DNA of 64,000 nt from the NCBI RefSeq assembly GCF_018417535.1, contig NZ_CP070977.1, positions 3,847,643 through 3,911,642 on the forward strand, in the 5' to 3' direction. Source of the DNA: Burkholderia pyrrocinia. Its GTDB lineage: Bacteria; Pseudomonadota; Gammaproteobacteria; Burkholderiales; Burkholderiaceae. Of this stretch, positions 18,126 through 30,508 are shown piece by piece (positions within the stretch are counted from its first letter, which is position 1; every line of letters begins with the position of its first letter). Below the pieces are notes generated by a model. The model did not search any database. It was not told the DNA's origin and was given only the letters and a program-made list of their open reading frames with translations. A program made the position numbers and the translations under genes.

Positions 18126-19382
18126 ATGCCGTATCAGCACATCAAGGTTCCGGAAGGCGGTGACAAGATCACCGTCAACAAGGACTTCTCGCTCAACGTT
18201 TCCGATCAGCCGATCATTCCCTATATCGAAGGCGACGGTACGGGCTTCGATATCACGCCGGTCATGATCAAGGTCGTCGACGCGGCGGTCGCGCATGCCT
18301 ACAAGGGCAAGCGCAAGATCCACTGGATGGAGATTTTCGCGGGCGAGAAGGCGACGAAGGTGTACGGTCCGGACGTGTGGCTCCCGGACGAAACGCTGCA
18401 GGTGTTGAAGGAATACGTGGTGTCGATCAAGGGGCCGCTCACGACCCCGGTCGGTGGCGGCATCCGTTCGCTGAACGTCGCGCTGCGCCAGGAACTCGAC
18501 CTGTACGTGTGCCTGCGCCCGGTCCAGTACTTCAAGGGCGTGCCGTCGCCGGTGCGCGAGCCGCAAAAGATCGACATGGTGATCTTCCGCGAGAACTCGG
18601 AAGACATCTACGCGGGCATCGAATGGGCCGCGGGCTCCGAGCAGGCGAAGAAGGTGATCAAGTTCCTGCAGGACGAGATGGGCGTGAAGAAGATCCGCTT
18701 CCCGGAAACCTCGGGGATCGGCGTCAAGCCCGTGTCGACCGAAGGCACCGAGCGTCTCGTGCGCAAGGCGATCCAGTACGCGATCGACAACGATCGCAAG
18801 TCGGTCACGCTGGTGCACAAGGGCAACATCATGAAGTTCACGGAAGGCCTGTTCCGTGACGCCGGCTACGCGCTGGCCCAGAAGGAATTCGGCGGCGAGC
18901 TGATCGACGGCGGCCCGTGGATGCGCGTGAAGAACCCGAAGACGGGCAACGAGATCGTGATCAAGGATTCGATCGCCGACGCGTTCCTGCAGCAGATCCT
19001 GCTGCGCCCGGCCGAATACGACGTGATCGCGACGCTGAACCTGAACGGCGACTACATCTCCGACGCACTGGCCGCGCAGGTCGGCGGCATCGGGATCGCG
19101 CCGGGCGCGAACCTGTCGGATTCGGTCGCGATGTTCGAGGCGACGCACGGCACCGCGCCGAAGTACGCGGGCAAGGATTACGTGAACCCCGGTTCCGAGA
19201 TCCTGTCGGCGGAAATGATGCTGCGCCATCTCGGCTGGACGGAAGCGGCCGACACGATCATCGCCGCGATGGAGAAGTCGATCCTGCAGAAGCGCGTCAC
19301 GTACGACTTCGCGCGTCTGATGGAAGGCGCGACGCAGGTGTCGTGCTCGGGCTTCGGCGAAGTGCTGATCGAGAATATGTAA
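18126..19382 (+). CDS. icd: Isocitrate dehydrogenase (NADP), homodimeric type
   Basis: A 418-residue TCA-cycle enzyme converting isocitrate and NADP to 2-oxoglutarate, CO2 and NADPH. The phosphorylatable substrate-binding loop appears as [20 protein letters not shown], with the serine as in E. coli Icd. The metal and substrate motif is [23 protein letters not shown], and the NADP-binding site is [16 protein letters not shown] (segments quoted are within family blocks). The length equals the E. coli enzyme. The ATG follows GGAG. The next gene encodes the unrelated monomeric isozyme. Confidence 0.95.
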   Translation: MPYQHIKVPEGGDKITVNKDFSLNVSDQPIIPYIEGDGTGFDITPVMIKVVDAAVAHAYKGKRKIHWMEIFAGEKATKVYGPDVWLPDETLQVLKEYVVSIKGPLTTPVGGGIRSLNVALRQELDLYVCLRPVQYFKGVPSPVREPQKIDMVIFRENSEDIYAGIEWAAGSEQAKKVIKFLQDEMGVKKIRFPETSGIGVKPVSTEGTERLVRKAIQYAIDNDRKSVTLVHKGNIMKFTEGLFRDAGYALAQKEFGGELIDGGPWMRVKNPKTGNEIVIKDSIADAFLQQILLRPAEYDVIATLNLNGDYISDALAAQVGGIGIAPGANLSDSVAMFEATHGTAPKYAGKDYVNPGSEILSAEMMLRHLGWTEAADTIIAAMEKSILQKRVTYDFARLMEGATQVSCSGFGEVLIENM

Positions 19383-19417
19383 GACCCCTTGCGGGGTGGG
19401 CCGGAGCGTTTCCGGCC

Positions 19418-19449
19418 GCCCCGGCGCCACCTGCCGGCGCCGGGGCGTT
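19418..19449 (+). terminator. Probable terminator after icd
   Basis: A perfect 11-bp stem (GCCCCGGCGCC and its complement) with a 7-base loop is followed by a short GTTT. The weak T tract makes it less certain. A smaller stem (ACCCC-TTGC-GGGGT) precedes it. Confidence 0.55.
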
Positions 19450-19570
19450 TCGTGGATGGCAGGTTTGGTTTGACAGGGCGGTCCGGCGTGCGGGCCGCGG
19501 CGCCGCGAAGCGGCCCGGAGGCCCTGCAAGGTAGAACATGACGGCCCTCGCAACACCATCGCCCGGCTGA

Positions 19571-21892
<2,322 letters not shown>

Positions 21893-21967
21893 CGCCGGCC
21901 GCGCAATCGCGCGGGCCAATACGTGTGTCGGCGCGGCGGGTTCTACCGTCCGCCGCCCGATACAAAA

Positions 21968-21999
21968 GAAAAACGCCCCGGACGCCCGGGGCGTTTTTC
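21968..21999 (+). terminator. Bidirectional terminator between idh and the 74-aa gene
   Basis: AACGCCCCGG-ACG-CCCGGGGCGTTTTT forms a strong hairpin with T on one side and A-rich sequence on the other. It can stop both idh and the convergent small gene. Confidence 0.88.
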
Positions 22000-22015
22000 G
22001 TTGCAGGCTTGCCAT

Positions 22016-22240
22016 TCAGACGTGAACGATTTCCCACTCGGCGATTTCGTGCGGCACCTCGAGCGTCGCCGTGTCCATTTCGGACAGTTGCGGGCAGTCG
22101 CCGCGAGAGATGTGGTCGGCTGCCACTTCGGGGCACGAGAACGCGCCGAGCAGGGCGTTGCCGAACGTCGCTTCCCAGCCGCCGTTACCCGGCAGGATGT
22201 AGAACGACCCGAGCGCTGAACCAAAGCGAAATCCCTTCAT
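22016..22240 (-). CDS. Hypothetical 74-aa protein
   Basis: A short protein that I do not recognise. GGGAG lies 8 bases upstream of the ATG at 22240, and a strong terminator directly follows the stop, so it looks like a real gene. It starts [20 protein letters not shown] and is rich in acidic residues toward the C terminus ([20 protein letters not shown]), with two cysteines (FSCPE, GDCPQ). There is no signal peptide or membrane helix. The frame stays open to 22522, but that part lies in the AT-rich region and lacks a ribosome site. Confidence 0.62.
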   Translation of the reverse strand: MKGFRFGSALGSFYILPGNGGWEATFGNALLGAFSCPEVAADHISRGDCPQLSEMDTATLEVPHEIAEWEIVHV

Positions 22241-22909
22241 TTCCGTTCTCCCTTTCTGATCACAAGCGATTCTGTTGTGCCGTCTGCCGGCTCGGCCGGC
22301 TGTGGCCCGACTGGCTGCCTGCGCCGGGTTCCGTATCGAACGTCGTGGCGAAGCGTCAGTGCATGGAACAAAGTCTACGTCCGTGGCCCGGTCGGATGGT
22401 GCGCGTAGAACAGCTTCTCGAAACAAAAAAATATCTTTTAAAAACAATGATATATTTCTTGCGTTTTGTATTGCGGAACGTTTTTTGGCATCGCGAAACG
22501 GGAAATTTGTGCCCTGCACCACGAATTTTTACAACGCAGGGACTTGTTCCGTATCGTGAAATATTCATGGTTTCGCGGGGGGATGACGCGACGATCGCCA
22601 ATGCGGGGACGAACGGCAGGCGCCAAGCGGTCGTCCGGAGGCCGTCATCGGAGCGGATAAATGGCCGCGATCGTTGGCGAAGGGCAGCGCGTCACTGATC
22701 GGCGCTGCCGTCGACGCGTGTCGATTCCGGCGCGGTAGCGCCGCGCACTGCGGCGTATCGCCGCCCGACCGGCGGCGGCGCGTTTCGACAGGGGCCTGCA
22801 GTTATGATGACGCGGGCATCAGGTTTCGCGTCGCGCATCGGCATTCCAGCCGGCCGACGCGGGCGTCGCGGCTGCCGCGCGACGCAGCATGGATAACGAG
22901 GAACGATTG
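22241..22909. other. 669-base intergenic region with an AT-rich core
   Basis: No convincing gene is present. About 22410-22575 is markedly AT-rich compared with everything around it. It holds two similar 17-mers in opposite orientation (22463-22479 and 22546-22562, sharing TTT...AT.CGGAAC) and an inverted repeat with arms CCCTGC/GCAGGG (22512-22541). This may be a promoter/operator region for the leftward 74-residue gene or residue of transferred DNA. The remainder up to the oxidase gene is GC-rich and featureless. Confidence 0.5.
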
Positions 22910-24508
22910 ATGATACGGAGAACCTTCCTGTCGCGCGCTATCGGCTTCGCGGTCGCGTCGCTGTTCGCGCGCACCGCGTGGGCGCAGCATGCCGGTCATG
23001 TGGGCATGGCCGGCATGGATTCGATGGACGACATGCCCGGCATGTCGGGGATGTCGGGTCACGCGCAGCACGGCAAGCCCGCGCCGGCCGCGCTCGCGGC
23101 CGCCGACGCGTTGCCGGCCGGCGCACCGCTCGCGGCGTTGCGCACGCTCGCGAACGAAAGCCGCGAGCCCGGCACGTTCCGGGCCACGCTGGTGGCGCAG
23201 CCCGTTGCGCGGCCGATGCTGCACGGTGCGCGGCCGACCACCTTCTGGCAGTTTGGCGCGGGCACGCAAGGCCCCGTCGTCGGCCCGCTGATCGATGTGC
23301 GCGAGGGCGATACGGTCGAGATCAAGTTCGTGAACAGGCTGCCGCAGCCGTCGACGATCCATTGGCACGGCCTGCCCGTGCCGCCCGACCAGGACGGCAA
23401 TCCGTCCGATCCCGTCGCGCCCGGCGCGTCGCGCGTGTACCGCTTCACGCTGCCGAAGGGCAGCGCCGGCACCTACTGGTACCACCCGCATCCGCACATG
23501 ATGACGGCCGAGCAGGTGTTTCGCGGGCTGGCCGGCCCGTTCGTCGTGCGCGCAGCGGACGATCCGCTCGCCGGCTGGCCCGAGCGCAACCTGTTCGTGT
23601 CGGACCTGAAGCTTGCGCACGACGGCACGATTGCACCGAACGACATGATGGACTGGATGAACGGCCGTGAAGGTCAGTTCGTGCTGGTCAACGGCGCACG
23701 CCGGCCGCGGATCGACGTCGCCGGCGACGAACGCTGGCGCGTATGGAATGCGTGCAGCGCGCGTTACCTGCGCGTCGCGTTCGACGACGGCCGCGCGTTC
23801 GAGCACGCGGGCACCGACGGCGGGCTGTTCGACGTGCCGCGCCGCGTGACGTCGCTGCTGATTGCGCCGGGCGAGCGCGCGGAGTTGCTGGTGCGCGCGG
23901 GCGATCGCGCGTCGCGCGCGGTGCTGCAGGCGGCCGAATACGACCGCCGCAAGATGGCGATGTCGCACGACGACGGCCACGGCAGCCTGCCGCCCGATCC
24001 GGCGCTGGCGCTGGCCGATGTCGCGTTTGCACCCGCCGAGGCGCGCGCGCTGCCCGCCACGCTGCGCGCGGTACCGCCGCTGGGCGAACCGGTTGCGCAC
24101 AAGACGGTCGCGTTCGGCGAGGAAATGGACATGGACGCGATGATGAAGGGTGCGGCGCACGGCCGCCCGGCGGGCATGCGCTTCACGATCAACGGCGAGA
24201 CCTACGCGCAGCACCGCGCGACGCTGACGAGCCGCCGCGGCGACGTCGAGCGTTGGGAGATCCGCAATGCCACCGACATGGATCACCCGTTCCACCTGCA
24301 CGGTACGCAGTTCCAGGTGATCGAGCGCGCGTCGGGCGGCTCGCGCACGAGCGAACCGTTCCGCGCATGGCGCGATACCGTGAACGTGCGCAGTGGTGAA
24401 ACCGTGACGATTCTCGTCACGCAAGACATGCCCGGCGAGCGCATGTTTCATTGTCACATTCTCGAACACGAGGATCTCGGCATGATGGGCACGCTGAAGG
24501 TCGTGTAA
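22910..24508 (+). CDS. Tat-exported multicopper oxidase
   Basis: A 532-residue periplasmic multicopper oxidase of the CueO/CopA type. The signal peptide carries a twin-arginine motif (RRTFLSR). A methionine/histidine-rich segment follows (HAGHVGMAGMDSMDDMPGM), typical of copper-handling oxidases. The copper ligand sets are intact: HWHG, WYHPHPH, HPFHLHG and HCHILEHEDLGMMG. It probably oxidises Cu(I) or other metals or phenols for copper tolerance. The ATG at 22910 is chosen because GAGGA is 8 bases upstream and the RR motif falls at residues 3-4. An in-frame ATG at 22889 is possible. No copB or copRS is adjacent. Confidence 0.88.
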   Translation: MIRRTFLSRAIGFAVASLFARTAWAQHAGHVGMAGMDSMDDMPGMSGMSGHAQHGKPAPAALAAADALPAGAPLAALRTLANESREPGTFRATLVAQPVARPMLHGARPTTFWQFGAGTQGPVVGPLIDVREGDTVEIKFVNRLPQPSTIHWHGLPVPPDQDGNPSDPVAPGASRVYRFTLPKGSAGTYWYHPHPHMMTAEQVFRGLAGPFVVRAADDPLAGWPERNLFVSDLKLAHDGTIAPNDMMDWMNGREGQFVLVNGARRPRIDVAGDERWRVWNACSARYLRVAFDDGRAFEHAGTDGGLFDVPRRVTSLLIAPGERAELLVRAGDRASRAVLQAAEYDRRKMAMSHDDGHGSLPPDPALALADVAFAPAEARALPATLRAVPPLGEPVAHKTVAFGEEMDMDAMMKGAAHGRPAGMRFTINGETYAQHRATLTSRRGDVERWEIRNATDMDHPFHLHGTQFQVIERASGGSRTSEPFRAWRDTVNVRSGETVTILVTQDMPGERMFHCHILEHEDLGMMGTLKVV

Positions 24509-24605
24509 CGAAGTGGTGAATGTGTTTCACGTGCGGGATCGATATTCGATCTGCGTGCGTGACAAGACAATGCGTGTTCGATTAACGGGATTGAACGAAA
24601 AGGCC

Positions 24606-24628
24606 GGCCAATCGATTATCGATTGGCC
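24606..24628. repeat. Perfect 11-bp inverted repeat with 1-base centre
   Basis: Arms GGCCAATCGAT and ATCGATTGGCC lie between the oxidase and cold-shock genes, next to the shared terminator. On the minus strand it is followed by GGCCTTTT, so it may be a second, weaker terminator for leftward transcription. Confidence 0.6.
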
Positions 24629-24634
24629 GACCTG

Positions 24635-24670
24635 AAAAAAAGAAACCCGGCGCAATGCGCCGGGTTTCTT
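24635..24670 (-). terminator. Bidirectional terminator of csp and the multicopper oxidase
   Basis: A 12-bp perfect stem (GAAACCCGGCGC and complement, 3-base loop) with TTTCTTTTTTT on the minus strand. On the plus strand it is followed by TTTCTTCG. It sits 20 bases past the cold-shock stop. Confidence 0.88.
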
Positions 24671-24689
24671 CGTCCGATATCCGATGCCT

Positions 24690-24893
24690 TTATGCGGCCT
24701 GGATGTTCGACGCTTGCTTGCCCTTCGGTCCTTGAACGACGTCAAAGCTCACCTTCTGGCCTTCCTTCAGCGTCTTGAAGCCATTCATGGTGATAGCCGA
24801 GAAGTGCGCAAACAGATCCTCACCGCCCTCGTCGGGAGTGATGAAACCGAAGCCCTTCGCGTCGTTGAACCACTTAACGATACCAGTTGCCAT
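24690..24893 (-). CDS. cspA: Cold-shock protein, CspA family
   Basis: A 67-residue single cold-shock domain, an RNA/ssDNA chaperone. RNP1 is KGFGFITP and RNP2 is DLFAHFSAI, both intact. The start at 24893 gives the standard [17 protein letters not shown] beginning; an open frame 15 codons longer was rejected. A good promoter about 150 bases upstream implies a long structured leader, as in known csp genes that are regulated after transcription. Confidence 0.95.
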   Translation of the reverse strand: MATGIVKWFNDAKGFGFITPDEGGEDLFAHFSAITMNGFKTLKEGQKVSFDVVQGPKGKQASNIQAA

Positions 24894-25043
24894 ACCTACT
24901 TCCCCTGTCACACAGTCGCTGCTACTTACCACGAGCACGCTCGAAAAGCTAAACGACCGGAAACTGCAGCCGTTCCCCCCTCACAAGCTCACCTCGGCCT
25001 CTTTCATTTCGCCAACCGGCAATTTGAAAAAAGTGCCAGCTTG

Positions 25044-25072
25044 ATTGTTGGCGCTCTTTATTGGAGTGTCAA
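25044..25072 (-). promoter_or_regulatory. Promoter of the cold-shock gene
   Basis: TTGACA (minus strand, 25067-25072) and AACAAT (25044-25049) are separated by 17 bases. The predicted start near 25037 gives a leader of about 145 nt before the ATG. The rest of the 24900-25437 spacer holds no gene that I can see. Confidence 0.65.
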
Positions 25073-25437
25073 GAGGAATTTTTAGACGTATAGAGGGCCG
25101 TTGTAAAGAACCCATTTTCAGGGTTTTTCCGGCTTTGCTTGGCTGCATGCGGCCAAGCGCGGGGACTTGAAAAGCCGCATAATCGGCTCATATACCAGGC
25201 TCGAGTGACACGCGTTCGAGTCGTCCCGGCTTGTGGGATACTGGATGCGGATACGACGTTCCGGTGCGATTCCCCCTGACGGTTCGTGTTCCGCGCCACG
25301 CGTGAAAGCCGGCACCGCAGCCGGCTTTCGTATGGCGCGAAGACGATCGCGTGTTCCGGGATACCGGGGAGGGCGCCGGCCGGTCGGTCGGGTAATGGCA
25401 GGATTGCGGGCCTGTCCGAGTTGTTTAGAATGGGTGT

Positions 25438-25752
25438 ATGGCGATTATCCCGGACAAGCAGGACAGCACCGTCCTGGAACGCAAGCAGCAGAAGCTCAAG
25501 CCGCCTTCGATGTACAAGGTGGTGCTGCTGAACGACGACTTCACGCCGATGGAATTCGTCGTGATGGTGGTCCAGGAGTATTTCAAGAAGGATCGCGAGA
25601 CGGCCACGCAGATCATGCTGAAGGTCCATCGCGAAGGGCGAGGAGTTTGTGGGGTCTATACGCGGGACATCGCGTCGACCAAGGTTGAGCAAGTCGTTAC
25701 CCATGCGCGGCAGGCCGGGCATCCGCTGCAGTGCGTGATGGAGGAAGCATGA
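25438..25752 (+). CDS. clpS: ATP-dependent Clp protease adaptor ClpS
   Basis: A 104-residue adaptor that brings N-degron substrates to ClpAP. The core is standard: [18 protein letters not shown], the helix [17 protein letters not shown], and [15 protein letters not shown], with the N-degron pocket residues in [13 protein letters not shown] disordered N-terminal 25 residues precede it, as expected. The stop overlaps the clpA start (ATGA), so the pair is translationally coupled. Confidence 0.95.
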   Translation: MAIIPDKQDSTVLERKQQKLKPPSMYKVVLLNDDFTPMEFVVMVVQEYFKKDRETATQIMLKVHREGRGVCGVYTRDIASTKVEQVVTHARQAGHPLQCVMEEA

Positions 25753-28049
25753 TTGCCCAGGAATTGGAAGTCAGCCTGCACATGGCGTTCATGGAAGCAC
25801 GTCAGGCGCGCCATGAGTTCATTACGGTCGAGCATCTGCTGCTGGCCCTGCTGGATAATCCGACCGCAGCCGAGGTGTTGCGCGCGTGCGCGGCAAACAT
25901 CGAGGACCTGCGTCAGAACCTGCGCAATTTCATCCACGACAACACACCTACCGTCCCGGGCACCGACGATGTCGATACCCAGCCGACGCTCGGTTTCCAG
26001 CGCGTGATCCAGCGCGCGATCATGCACGTCCAGTCGACGTCGAACGGCAAGAAGGAAGTGACCGGCGCGAACGTGCTGGTTGCGATCTTCGGCGAGAAGG
26101 ATTCGCACGCGGTGTACTACCTGCAGCAGCAGGGCGTCACGCGCCTCGACGTCGTGAACTTCATTTCGCACGGCATCGCGAAGACGAACAACGGCGAGGC
26201 CGCCAAGTCGACCGACGCGAACGCGGAAAGCGAGGACGCGAATGCGCAGAAGGAAACGCCGCTCGCGCAGTTCACGCAGAACCTGAACCAGATGGCGAAG
26301 GACGGCCGCATCGATCCGCTGATCGGGCGCGAGCCCGAAGTCGAGCGCGTCGTGCAGGTGCTGTGCCGCCGCCGCAAGAACAATCCGCTGCTCGTCGGCG
26401 AAGCCGGTGTCGGCAAGACCGCGATCGCGGAAGGGCTCGCCTATCGCATCACGCGCGGCGAAGTGCCGGACATCCTCGCGAATGCGCAGGTCTATTCGCT
26501 CGACATGGGCGCGCTGCTCGCAGGCACCAAGTATCGCGGCGATTTCGAGCAGCGCCTGAAGACGGTGCTGAAGGAGCTCAAGGAGCGTCCGCACGCGATC
26601 CTGTTCATCGACGAAATCCACACGCTGATCGGCGCGGGCGCCGCGTCGGGCGGCACGCTCGATGCGTCGAACCTGCTGAAGCCGGCGCTGTCGTCGGGCA
26701 CGCTCAAGTGCATCGGCGCGACCACGTTCACCGAATATCGCGGCATCTTCGAGAAGGATGCGGCGCTGTCGCGGCGCTTCCAGAAGGTCGACGTGAGCGA
26801 GCCGACCGTCGAGCAGACGGTTGCGATCCTGCGCGGCCTGAAGTCGCGCTTCGAGGAGCATCACGGCGTCAAGTATTCGTCGGGTGCGCTGTCGGCCGCG
26901 GCCGAGCTGTCGGCGCGCTTCATCACCGACCGTCACCTGCCGGACAAGGCAATCGACGTGATCGACGAGGCGGGCGCAGCACAGCGCATCCTGCCGAAGT
27001 CGAAGCAGAAGAAGACGATCGGCAAGAGCGAGATCGAGGAAATCATCTCGAAGATCGCGCGCGTGCCGCCGCAAAGCGTGTCGCAGGACGACCGCAGCAA
27101 GCTGCAGACGCTCGACCGCGACCTGAAGAGCGTCGTGTTCGGCCAGGATCCGGCGATCGACGCGCTCGCGGCGTCGATCAAGATGGCGCGCGCGGGGCTC
27201 GGCAAGATGGACAAGCCGATCGGCGCGTTCCTGTTCTCCGGCCCGACGGGCGTCGGCAAGACCGAAGTGGCGCGCCAGCTTGCGTTCACGCTCGGCATCG
27301 AGCTGATCCGCTTCGACATGTCGGAATACATGGAGCGTCACGCGGTGAGCCGCCTGATCGGCGCGCCGCCGGGCTACGTCGGGTTCGACCAGGGCGGGCT
27401 GCTGACCGAAGCCGTCACGAAGAAGCCGCATTGCGTGCTGTTGCTCGACGAAATCGAGAAGGCGCATCCGGACATCTACAACGTGCTGCTGCAGGTGATG
27501 GACCACGGCACGCTGACGGACAACAACGGCCGCAAGGCGGATTTCCGCAACGTCATCATCATCATGACGACGAACGCGGGCGCCGAGTCGATGCAGAAGG
27601 CGACGATCGGCTTCACGACGCGCCGCGAAACGGGCGACGAGATGACCGACATCAAGCGCCTGTTCACGCCGGAGTTCCGCAACCGCCTGGATTCGATCAT
27701 CAGCTTCCGCTCGCTCGATGAGGAAATCATCATGCGCGTGGTCGACAAGTTCCTGATCCAGCTCGAGGAACAGCTCCACGAGAAGAAGGTCGACGCGCTC
27801 TTTACCGACGCGTTGCGCAAGCATCTCGCGAAGCACGGCTTCGACCCGCTGATGGGCGCGCGGCCGATGCAGCGGCTGATCCAGGACACGATCCGTCGCG
27901 CGCTGGCCGACGAACTGCTGTTCGGCAAGCTCGTCAACGGTGGACACGTGACGGTCGACGTCGACGAAAACGACAAGGTGCAGTTGTCGTTCGACAAGCT
28001 GGCGAATCCGCCGCACAAGCCGAACGAAGAGACGGTCGAAGTCGAGTAA
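25749..28049 (+). CDS. clpA: ATP-dependent Clp protease ATPase subunit ClpA
   Basis: A 766-residue AAA+ unfoldase partner of ClpP. The N domain (residues 1-145) binds ClpS. The first ATPase module has Walker [10 protein letters not shown] and Walker [11 protein letters not shown]. The second has Walker [13 protein letters not shown] and Walker [13 protein letters not shown]. The ClpP-binding IGF-type loop is near the [14 protein letters not shown] segment. The start at 25749 overlaps the clpS stop and gives [18 protein letters not shown], the normal ClpA beginning. Confidence 0.96.
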   Translation: MIAQELEVSLHMAFMEARQARHEFITVEHLLLALLDNPTAAEVLRACAANIEDLRQNLRNFIHDNTPTVPGTDDVDTQPTLGFQRVIQRAIMHVQSTSNGKKEVTGANVLVAIFGEKDSHAVYYLQQQGVTRLDVVNFISHGIAKTNNGEAAKSTDANAESEDANAQKETPLAQFTQNLNQMAKDGRIDPLIGREPEVERVVQVLCRRRKNNPLLVGEAGVGKTAIAEGLAYRITRGEVPDILANAQVYSLDMGALLAGTKYRGDFEQRLKTVLKELKERPHAILFIDEIHTLIGAGAASGGTLDASNLLKPALSSGTLKCIGATTFTEYRGIFEKDAALSRRFQKVDVSEPTVEQTVAILRGLKSRFEEHHGVKYSSGALSAAAELSARFITDRHLPDKAIDVIDEAGAAQRILPKSKQKKTIGKSEIEEIISKIARVPPQSVSQDDRSKLQTLDRDLKSVVFGQDPAIDALAASIKMARAGLGKMDKPIGAFLFSGPTGVGKTEVARQLAFTLGIELIRFDMSEYMERHAVSRLIGAPPGYVGFDQGGLLTEAVTKKPHCVLLLDEIEKAHPDIYNVLLQVMDHGTLTDNNGRKADFRNVIIIMTTNAGAESMQKATIGFTTRRETGDEMTDIKRLFTPEFRNRLDSIISFRSLDEEIIMRVVDKFLIQLEEQLHEKKVDALFTDALRKHLAKHGFDPLMGARPMQRLIQDTIRRALADELLFGKLVNGGHVTVDVDENDKVQLSFDKLANPPHKPNEETVEVE

Positions 28050-28072
28050 GCGATAATTCGTTGTTCATGCGA

Positions 28073-28105
28073 ACGGCGCGGGAAGGTCTCCGCGCCGTTT
28101 CGTTT
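28073..28105 (+). terminator. Terminator after clpA
   Basis: A 9-bp stem (ACGGCGCGG/CCGCGCCGT) is followed by TTCGTTTT, starting 24 bases past the clpA stop. Confidence 0.75.
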
Positions 28106-28152
28106 TATCCGGCGCCGGCGGCGCAATGGTGGTGCAGGGGAGTGGTAACGCA

Positions 28153-29535
28153 GTGACACAACAACAACAACGTTCGTTCGACAGCATCGTCGCGCGCGAA
28201 CAAGGATTGCGCCACGCGCTGACGTCCGGGCAGATGGCGATGATCGCGATCGGCGGCGCGATCGGCACGGGGCTGTTCCTCGGCAGCGGGTTCGCGATCG
28301 GGCTCGCCGGCCCGAGCGTGCTGGTGTCGTATGCGATCGGCGCGTTGATCGCGCTGCTGCTGATGGGCGCGCTCGCGGAAATGACCGTCGCGCATCCGAC
28401 GGCCGGCTCGTTCGGCGCGTATGCCGAACACTACGTCGGCCCGCTCGCGGGCTTTCTGGTGCGTTATGCGTACTGGTTCGCGGTCGTGTTCGCGATCGGC
28501 ACCGAGATCAGCGCGATCGCCGTGTTCATGAAGTACTGGTTTCCGGGCGTGCCCGGCTGGTACTGGGTGATCGGCTTCTCCGCGCTGCTGATCGCCGTGA
28601 ACCTCGCGAGCGTCACGCTGTACGGCTCGGTCGAATACGCGTTCTCGCTGCTGAAGATCGCGGCGATCGTCGTGTTCATTTTGCTCGGTGCGTATTTCGT
28701 GTGGTCGGCGCCGGCCGCATCGGGCATCGGCTTCGCGAACTACACCGCGCACGGCGGCTTCATGCCGAAGGGGCCGTGGGGCACCTGGGTCGCGGTGATC
28801 GTCGCGATCTTCAGCTACATGAGCATCGAGGCCGTCGCGATCGCGGCCGGCGAAGCGCGCGATCCGCAGCACGCGGTCACGCGCGCGTTCCGCTCGACGG
28901 TGTTCCGGCTCGTGCTGTTCTACCTGCTGACGCTGTCGCTGATGCTCTCGATCGTGCCGTGGACGCAGGCCGGCACCAACGAAAGCCCGTTCGTGAAAGT
29001 GATGGCCGCGACGCACGTGCCGTACGCGGCGGGCGTGATCAACTTTGTGTTGCTGATCGCGGCGCTGTCGGCGATGAACAGCCAGCTCTACGTGACCACA
29101 CGGATGATGTTCAGCCTGTCGCGCGCACGGCTCGCGCCCGCGGTATTCGGCCGGCTCGGCACGAACGGTGTGCCGCGCGCGGCGCTGTGGATCTCGACGA
29201 GCGGCGTCGCGGTGGCGGCCGTGCTGGTCGCGCTGGCACCCGACACGGCGTTCACCGTGATGATGGCGATCGCGATGTTCGGCGCGCTGTTCACGTGGCT
29301 GATGATCTTTGTCACGCACCTGCGCTTTCGTTCGCGGTATCGCGGCCCCGCGCTCGCGTTCCGGATGTGGGGTCACCCGTTCGGCAGCCTGCTCGGCGCG
29401 GGGCTCGTCGCGGCGATCCTGTTCACGACCGCGTTTACGCGCGAATTCCGGATGACGATGGTGGTCGGTGTCGTGTTCGCCGTGCTGCTGACGCTCGCGT
29501 ATGCGCTGCACTACCGGCACCGGCACGCACGCTGA
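28153..29535 (+). CDS. Amino-acid permease, APC superfamily (GabP/AroP-like)
   Basis: A 460-residue inner-membrane permease with about 12 membrane helices. The amino-acid transporter signature GGAIGTGLFLGSGFAIGLAGP lies at helix I (quoted region is within residues 30-52). LPLAFRHALT-like cytosolic residues LRHALTSGQMAMIAI precede it. It imports an amino acid with protons; specificity cannot be read from sequence. The GTG at 28153 has AGGGGAG 10 bases upstream and gives MTQQQQRSFDSIVARE. An ATG at 28126 without a ribosome site is the alternative. Confidence 0.87.
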   Translation: MTQQQQRSFDSIVAREQGLRHALTSGQMAMIAIGGAIGTGLFLGSGFAIGLAGPSVLVSYAIGALIALLLMGALAEMTVAHPTAGSFGAYAEHYVGPLAGFLVRYAYWFAVVFAIGTEISAIAVFMKYWFPGVPGWYWVIGFSALLIAVNLASVTLYGSVEYAFSLLKIAAIVVFILLGAYFVWSAPAASGIGFANYTAHGGFMPKGPWGTWVAVIVAIFSYMSIEAVAIAAGEARDPQHAVTRAFRSTVFRLVLFYLLTLSLMLSIVPWTQAGTNESPFVKVMAATHVPYAAGVINFVLLIAALSAMNSQLYVTTRMMFSLSRARLAPAVFGRLGTNGVPRAALWISTSGVAVAAVLVALAPDTAFTVMMAIAMFGALFTWLMIFVTHLRFRSRYRGPALAFRMWGHPFGSLLGAGLVAAILFTTAFTREFRMTMVVGVVFAVLLTLAYALHYRHRHAR

Positions 29536-29683
29536 CGCGGCCAACCACGGTCGCGCTCGCCGGCCATCCCGATCCTCACGTTCGCTAAGGTTCCGTTAAG
29601 CCTGCGGCGACTAACATTCGATCCTGCCTGCAATGCGGGCCGGCACGCGCCGGCTTGCCGCTTTCCTGTAAAAAGGGGTTCGA

Positions 29684-30454
29684 ATGAACAAACTTCCCGA
29701 AATCACGCTTGCGTTCTGGATCATGAAGATCTGCGCGACGACGCTCGGCGAAACCGGTGGCGACCTGCTGTCGATGACGCTGAACGTCGGCTACGCGGTG
29801 AGCTCGATCCTGCTGTTCGGTTTCTTCCTCGTGACGCTGGGCGCGCAGCTCAAGACGACGCGTTATCGCCCCACGATCTACTGGGCCGTGATCGTCGCGA
29901 CGAGCACGGCCGGCACGACGATGTCCGACTTCATGGACCGTACGCTCGGCCTCGGCTATGCGGCCGGCTCGTCGATCCTCGTCGCGATCCTGCTGGCAAT
30001 CTTCGCGGTCTGGCGACTCAGCGGCGAATCGCTGTCGGTCGACCTGATCCGCACGCGCAAGGTCGAGCTGCTGTACTGGATCGCGATCCTGTTCTCGAAC
30101 ACGCTCGGCACCGCGCTCGGCGACTTCCTCGCGGACAGTTCGGGGCTCGGCTTCGGCGGCGGCGCGCTGCTGATCGGCGGCCTGCTTGCGGTGATCGTGC
30201 TCGCGCACTATTTCACGCGGATTTCGGGCGTGTTCCTGTTCTGGGCCGCGTTCGTGCTCACGCGTCCGTTCGGCGCGACGGTCGGCGACCTGCTGACGAA
30301 GCCGGTTGCGAAGGGCGGGCTCGCGCTCGGTACGGTCGGCTCGTCGGCCGTGCTGCTCGGCGTGCTGGCCGCGCTGGTGATCTATGCAAGCATCGCGCAG
30401 GCCCGGCGACGCGAACTGGTGCCCGCGCGGATCGCGCAGCCGGTAAGCGAATGA
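29684..30454 (+). CDS. DUF347 membrane protein with four internal repeats
   Basis: A 256-residue membrane protein of the DUF347/COG4705 type, function unknown. Four copies of a related motif can be seen: TTLGETGGDLLSMTL, STAGTTMSDFMDRTLGLGYAAG, NTLGTALGDFLADSSGLGFGGG (each shown in part) and RPFGATVGDLLTKPVAKGG. Each begins a pair of hydrophobic helices and carries a conserved T-x-G-(x)2-(G/S)D core. The repeated acidic/threonine positions inside the membrane suggest ion handling, which is inference. AAAAAGGGG precedes the ATG. Confidence 0.8.
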   Translation: MNKLPEITLAFWIMKICATTLGETGGDLLSMTLNVGYAVSSILLFGFFLVTLGAQLKTTRYRPTIYWAVIVATSTAGTTMSDFMDRTLGLGYAAGSSILVAILLAIFAVWRLSGESLSVDLIRTRKVELLYWIAILFSNTLGTALGDFLADSSGLGFGGGALLIGGLLAVIVLAHYFTRISGVFLFWAAFVLTRPFGATVGDLLTKPVAKGGLALGTVGSSAVLLGVLAALVIYASIAQARRRELVPARIAQPVSE

Positions 30455-30471
30455 CGGCGAACGGAACAAGC

Positions 30472-30496
30472 AAAAGGGGCCGCGGCCCCTTTTTTT
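30472..30496. terminator. Bidirectional terminator between the DUF347 gene and dut
   Basis: AAAAGGGG-CCGCGG-CCCCTTTTTTT is a compact hairpin with T on one side and A on the other, placed between the convergent stops at 30454 and 30509. Confidence 0.9.
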
Positions 30497-30508
30497 ATGT
30501 TGCGTCGC

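Noticed and set aside
25656..28016. Leftward 786-codon frame opposite clpA
   Set aside because: It is antisense to ClpA, with no recognisable family.
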